A stretch of 15,970 bases of DNA from Bacteroidales bacterium UBA2030 (GTDB lineage Bacteria; Bacteroidota; Bacteroidia; Bacteroidales; TTA-H9): NCBI GenBank assembly GCA_002332755.1, contig DDBO01000079.1:1-15970 (forward strand). Reading direction: 5' to 3'. Shown in pieces: positions 14,601-15,970 of this stretch. The position numbers were made by a program, and so were the translations under genes. The notes below the pieces were generated by a model, which worked only from the letters and a program-made list of their open reading frames with translations, made no database searches and was not told the origin of the DNA. Position 1 is the stretch's first letter. Every line of letters begins with the position of its first letter.

Positions 14601-15876
14601 TGGTTTTATTGGCAACGACATGAATCTGAATGCTCCCGGATTAGGTTTCGTGTTCGGCAGCCAAAGCGACATCAGATACAAGGCGGCAACAAACGGATGG
14701 CTAACTGAAGATACACTTTTCAACATGGCTTTTGCCACCCAGCACACTACCACTCTCAACGCCAGGGCCACATACGAACCTTTCCGCGACTTCAGAGTGG
14801 AACTTACTGCCAACCGCACTTTCGCACGCAATCATCAGGAATATTTTAAAGTGATTGATGGCACCTATACCTCCTTCTCACCTGTTGAGTCCGGAAGCTT
14901 TTCTATTAGCTATATAACCTTCGGCACTGCTTTTAAAACCACTGATGCCGACTTCAATTCAGAGCCATTTAATCAAATGAAAGCCATGCGAAGAGATATA
15001 GCCCTTCGACTGGCCGAACAAAATCCTAACTGGAGAGCCAACCCCCAATTTAATGACACTACCGGCTTCCCCATTGGATATGGTCCAACTTCCCAAGAAG
15101 TATTGCACTATTCATTCTTAGCAGCTTACGCAGGAAAAGCCTCTGGCAAAATTGACCTAGACCCATTCCCCAAAATTCCCCTGCCCAACTGGAGAATAAC
15201 TTACAAGGGGCTTTCAAATCTCGAATTCATCAAAAAATACTTCAGAGAATTTACCCTTTCGCACGCTTACCGTTCTACCTATAACGTAGGTAATTATTCC
15301 ACCAATGTCCTTTACCGCGAAACCGATGGTTTCCCCTCCGCTTTTGACAACATCAACAATTTTATACCCAAGTACCAGATTTCTCAGATTGCCATAACCG
15401 AGCAGTTTGTGCCCCTCTTTGGTATCGACATGACCTGGATCAACAATATTTTATCGAAGCTTGAATTTAAACGAAGTCGCAACCTGGCCATCAGCTTTGT
15501 TAATAATCAACTTACCGAGATAAGTAGCAATGAATTCGTCATCGGCCTGGGGTATCGGTTCAAAGATGTGGAACTGGTAATGCGCGGAGCAGGTGGCGGG
15601 CCATCGCAGCGTTTTAAAAGTGACCTTAACCTGAGAGCCGATATTTCCATCAAAGACAACAAAACCATCCTCCGCAGAATCGAGGAAGATATTAATCAGG
15701 TATCGTCAGGGCAGAAAATGGCACAAATTAATCTTTCGGCCGATTACCAGCTAAATGAGCGCTTGACTATGCGTCTTTTCTTAGACAAAGTAATTACCAA
15801 TCCGTATGTCTCTAACCAGTATTCCTCGAGTACAACCAATGGTGGCCTGAGTCTGAGATTTACTTTGGCGCAATAA
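8662..15876 (+). CDS. sprA: SprA, type IX secretion outer-membrane translocon
   Basis: A 2,404-residue SprA (Sov in Porphyromonas), the very large 36-strand beta barrel that forms the T9SS export channel in the outer membrane, where it works with PorV or the Plug protein and the GldKLMN motor. A signal peptide (MKTLLRTAILLVLPLAGIVSA) is followed by SprA N-terminal regions with FKEYQEYDAQRALRSYWREK (about 98-117), the family motif IDDFEAAKS at 817-825, and a C-terminal barrel end closing on LSLRFTLAQ. An EF-hand-like loop, DINNDNTLSEEE, occupies 1162-1173, and DVGYDGLSDEDE lies at 1063-1074. A Pro/Ala/Gln/Lys segment at 1907-1942 looks like a disordered loop. The start is a TTG at 8662, the only one giving the signal peptide; the first internal Met is about 95 residues in. 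It lies 17 bases after ruvA, as I recall for Flavobacterium johnsoniae (ruvA-sprA). Length is normal and the gene is intact. Confidence 0.96.
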   Translation: MKTLLRTAILLVLPLAGIVSAWSGNGIASGFPETPPDTTKLRYPFKDRELYQPADATESKLYGKTPANISVQTEYDPNTGSYIISEKAGNISTRPPVVMSFKEYQEYDAQRALRSYWREKTLATKGTSGDGIIPSIYIGGQAFDKIFGGSTIDVRPNGSAELIFGVLANRRDDPSLNERQRKTVNFDFQQKIQMNVIAKVGDKIEFKANYNTESSFDFENKIQLKYEGKEDEIIKLLEVGNVNLPLNSTLIQGSQSLFGVKTKMQFGRTTVTAVFSQQESETKNITVEGGAQTSTFSLSADQYEENRHFFLSQYFRDQYNKALEKLPIIQSNINITKIEVWITNIGAAVTDNRNIVAFQDLGEKIPYNSSLSTTIGAPTYPDNNANNLLSYLDINQLRNINSASNYLKANGFIGGIDFEKVENARKLSASEYTFNPKLGFISLNTNLNPDQSLAVAYQYTVVGDTTVYQVGEFSDGGVSAPNSLVVKLLKSTAVNTRIPLWKLMMKNVYAIGSYGINRQDFILNVLYSGGTNGVPTGFLSEGQIAGEPLIRVLGLDNLDPQLNPPPDGIFDFIDNAATQGGTINSSNGRIYFPVVEPFGKDLREKIGDDKLADKYCYDSLYTLTKVGAQQYPEKNKFIIEGFYKSSVSSEISLNALNVPQGSVRVTHGGIPLTENVDYTVDYTLGRVKIINEALLSSGTPINISLESNTMFSIQSKRYMGAHVDYEVSKDFVLGATIINLAEKPLTQKTILGEDPISNTIWGLNMAWQDESQFITRMLDKLPFYSTNVPSKVAFTGEFAHFIPGHSSAIGSTGTSYIDDFEAAKSTIDLRLPNNWFLASTPQGQTQPGMFPEAALGTGLAYGFNRAAMSWYIIDPLFYDRTGNVRPKNITKDELSKHTVRQVLENEVFPAKEIPNGVPTNIAVLNVDFYPDLRGPYNYDVEGLAGMSYGINPDGTLRNPRTRWGGMMRKIESTDFEATNVEYIEFWMMDPFAEDPDNPGGDLYFNLGDISEDILRDGRKSFENGLPTGPEVTDMDTTIWGRVPRKQSLVNSFDNNPQSREYQDVGYDGLSDEDERTFFEQVYLQKIINIYGAGSQAYLDAFEDPSADNFHYFRGTGMDQDERYKSVRERYRKYQGPDGNSPTAEQSGEPFSTQATTLPNAEDINNDNTLSEEERYFQYKIELRPEKMNVGENYIADIYYARDIPLENGQRGAVKWYQFKIPINDPQLIVGDIQDFKSIRFMRMFFKNWSKPVTTRFATFELVRGDWRRYRYDLTSPGEYIPNDEQSTTKFEITTVNIEENGSKYPIPYVIPPGIEREINYGATNYTRLNEQAMVLRVKELQDGDARAAYKTTGFDFRQYGRLKMFVHAEDLDAAHPNTDGDLTIFLRLGADFNQNYYEYEIPLKFTPWGTSTTNSALIWPDENSFDIDLENLVQIKLDRNVAVREGQIPGGIYTPYVTHDGKNKITIVGTPSLSDVKAIMIGIRNPKRQTITDKDDGLPKSAEIWVNELRLTDFNNKSGWAATGRFTANLADLGNVSMTLSHSTPGFGSIEKKVNERQKEAITSFDFATNLQLGKFFPEKSGIRVPVHYDYSQTVMSPQYNPLDPDIKLKEDLATYHFETEKDSIRKLTEDFTQRKNISFMNVRKERVGATRLPRPWDVENFDFSYSYSELNRRNIDIEYDNKRAYRGGIGYNFMNQPKNYKPFERVSFISKSKSLQLIKDFNFYLLPRMFTFRTDINREYTERKLRNKSQAIVIIEPSYIKSYTWTRMYDYKHDITQGLKVEFNANANALIDELPGSVDKDDYGYTVEEKRERIKNQLLGLGTMNQYNQVLNVNYNIPINKLPLLDFMTATARYQGTYNWTASPRSIQETMGNKAENSNTLQINGNVRFTTLYNRVPYFKRVLSTMQPSRRGGPQPATRKPAQPQTQAKADTAQKLKPKTNYFKMGTEALVRIVLGLKDGSLSYSESNGTLLPGFKPTPGFIGNDMNLNAPGLGFVFGSQSDIRYKAATNGWLTEDTLFNMAFATQHTTTLNARATYEPFRDFRVELTANRTFARNHQEYFKVIDGTYTSFSPVESGSFSISYITFGTAFKTTDADFNSEPFNQMKAMRRDIALRLAEQNPNWRANPQFNDTTGFPIGYGPTSQEVLHYSFLAAYAGKASGKIDLDPFPKIPLPNWRITYKGLSNLEFIKKYFREFTLSHAYRSTYNVGNYSTNVLYRETDGFPSAFDNINNFIPKYQISQIAITEQFVPLFGIDMTWINNILSKLEFKRSRNLAISFVNNQLTEISSNEFVIGLGYRFKDVELVMRGAGGGPSQRFKSDLNLRADISIKDNKTILRRIEEDINQVSSGQKMAQINLSADYQLNERLTMRLFLDKVITNPYVSNQYSSSTTNGGLSLRFTLAQ

Positions 15877-15885
15877 TTATGACTA

Positions 15886-15970
15886 GTTCCGGGTTCCAAA
15901 TTCCAAGTTCCGGGTTCCAAGTTCCAAGTTCCAAGTTCCAAGTTCCAAGTTCCGGGTTCCGAGTTCCGGG
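15886..15970. repeat. 7-bp tandem repeat array, continues past window end
   Basis: Starting 10 bases after the sprA stop are 12 uninterrupted heptamers in perfect register, GTTCCAA or GTTCCGG, with one ATTCCAA (15900-15906) and one GTTCCGA (15956-15962). The final base of the window begins a thirteenth. The order is GG, AA, AA-variant, GG, five AA, GG, GA, GG. Because 21 bases encode 7 residues, the minus strand reads as repeated GTWNLEP; that open frame is a by-product and not a gene. Similar Trp-Asn-Leu-Glu-Pro repeat 'proteins' are a known annotation artefact in Bacteroidetes genomes, by recollection. Confidence 0.93.

Noticed and set aside
15744..15941. Minus-strand open frame reading repeated GTWNLEP
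   Set aside because: It is produced by the 7-bp repeat read in frame and then by the antisense of sprA; no promoter, no start context and no conserved domain.

Overview
The window looks like part of a Bacteroidota (Bacteroidetes) chromosome, probably an environmental Bacteroidales or Flavobacteriia-like lineage. Three things support this. There is a full-length SprA, the outer-membrane translocon of the type IX secretion system, which is restricted to this phylum. The gene starts lack strong Shine-Dalgarno sequences. Every intergenic start region carries the phylum-specific -7 promoter element TAnnTTTG. No mobile element, CRISPR array, tRNA, rRNA or integrase is visible, and no gap without a gene exceeds about 240 bases.

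Layout from left to right. (1) A minus-strand transport pair: a ten-helix DMT/EamA exporter (389-1276) followed 63 bases downstream by the N-terminal part of a VUT/YhhQ-type queuosine-precursor transporter that runs off the left edge (1-325). (2) A plus-strand 482-residue membrane protein (1514-2962) of unknown function, with a long polybasic N-terminal tail, and then a CorA-type magnesium transporter (3064-3975). (3) A divergent pair: an unrecognised 200-residue cytosolic protein (4064-4666, minus) and an OmpR-family response regulator (4826-5521) with its histidine kinase (5532-6581). (4) Convergent to the kinase with no spacer, a secreted protein made almost entirely of about 17 MORN_2/YwqK repeats (6582-7895, minus). 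(5) A plus-strand ruvA-sprA operon (8060-8644 and 8662-15876). (6) Right after sprA, a perfect-period 7-bp tandem repeat that runs off the right edge.

Working links. The response regulator and kinase are a cognate pair. The kinase has almost no periplasmic loop, so it probably senses within the membrane or through a partner. RuvA (Holliday-junction helicase subunit) and SprA share a transcript but not a process; this linkage also occurs in Flavobacterium. SprA would export T9SS cargo across the outer membrane, yet no cargo with a T9SS C-terminal domain and no other T9SS component is present here. DMT plus VUT and CorA are separate inner-membrane transport functions.

I see no clear-cut new multi-gene system. 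The best candidates for undescribed biology are the polybasic-tail membrane protein, the cluster of three inverted repeats in the divergent promoter of the MORN gene and ruvA, the inverted repeats at the corA leader and at the VUT start codon, and the two-state heptamer repeat behind sprA. Two kinase and MORN-gene starts that would be read as TTG in the longest frames are corrected here to downstream ATG codons.
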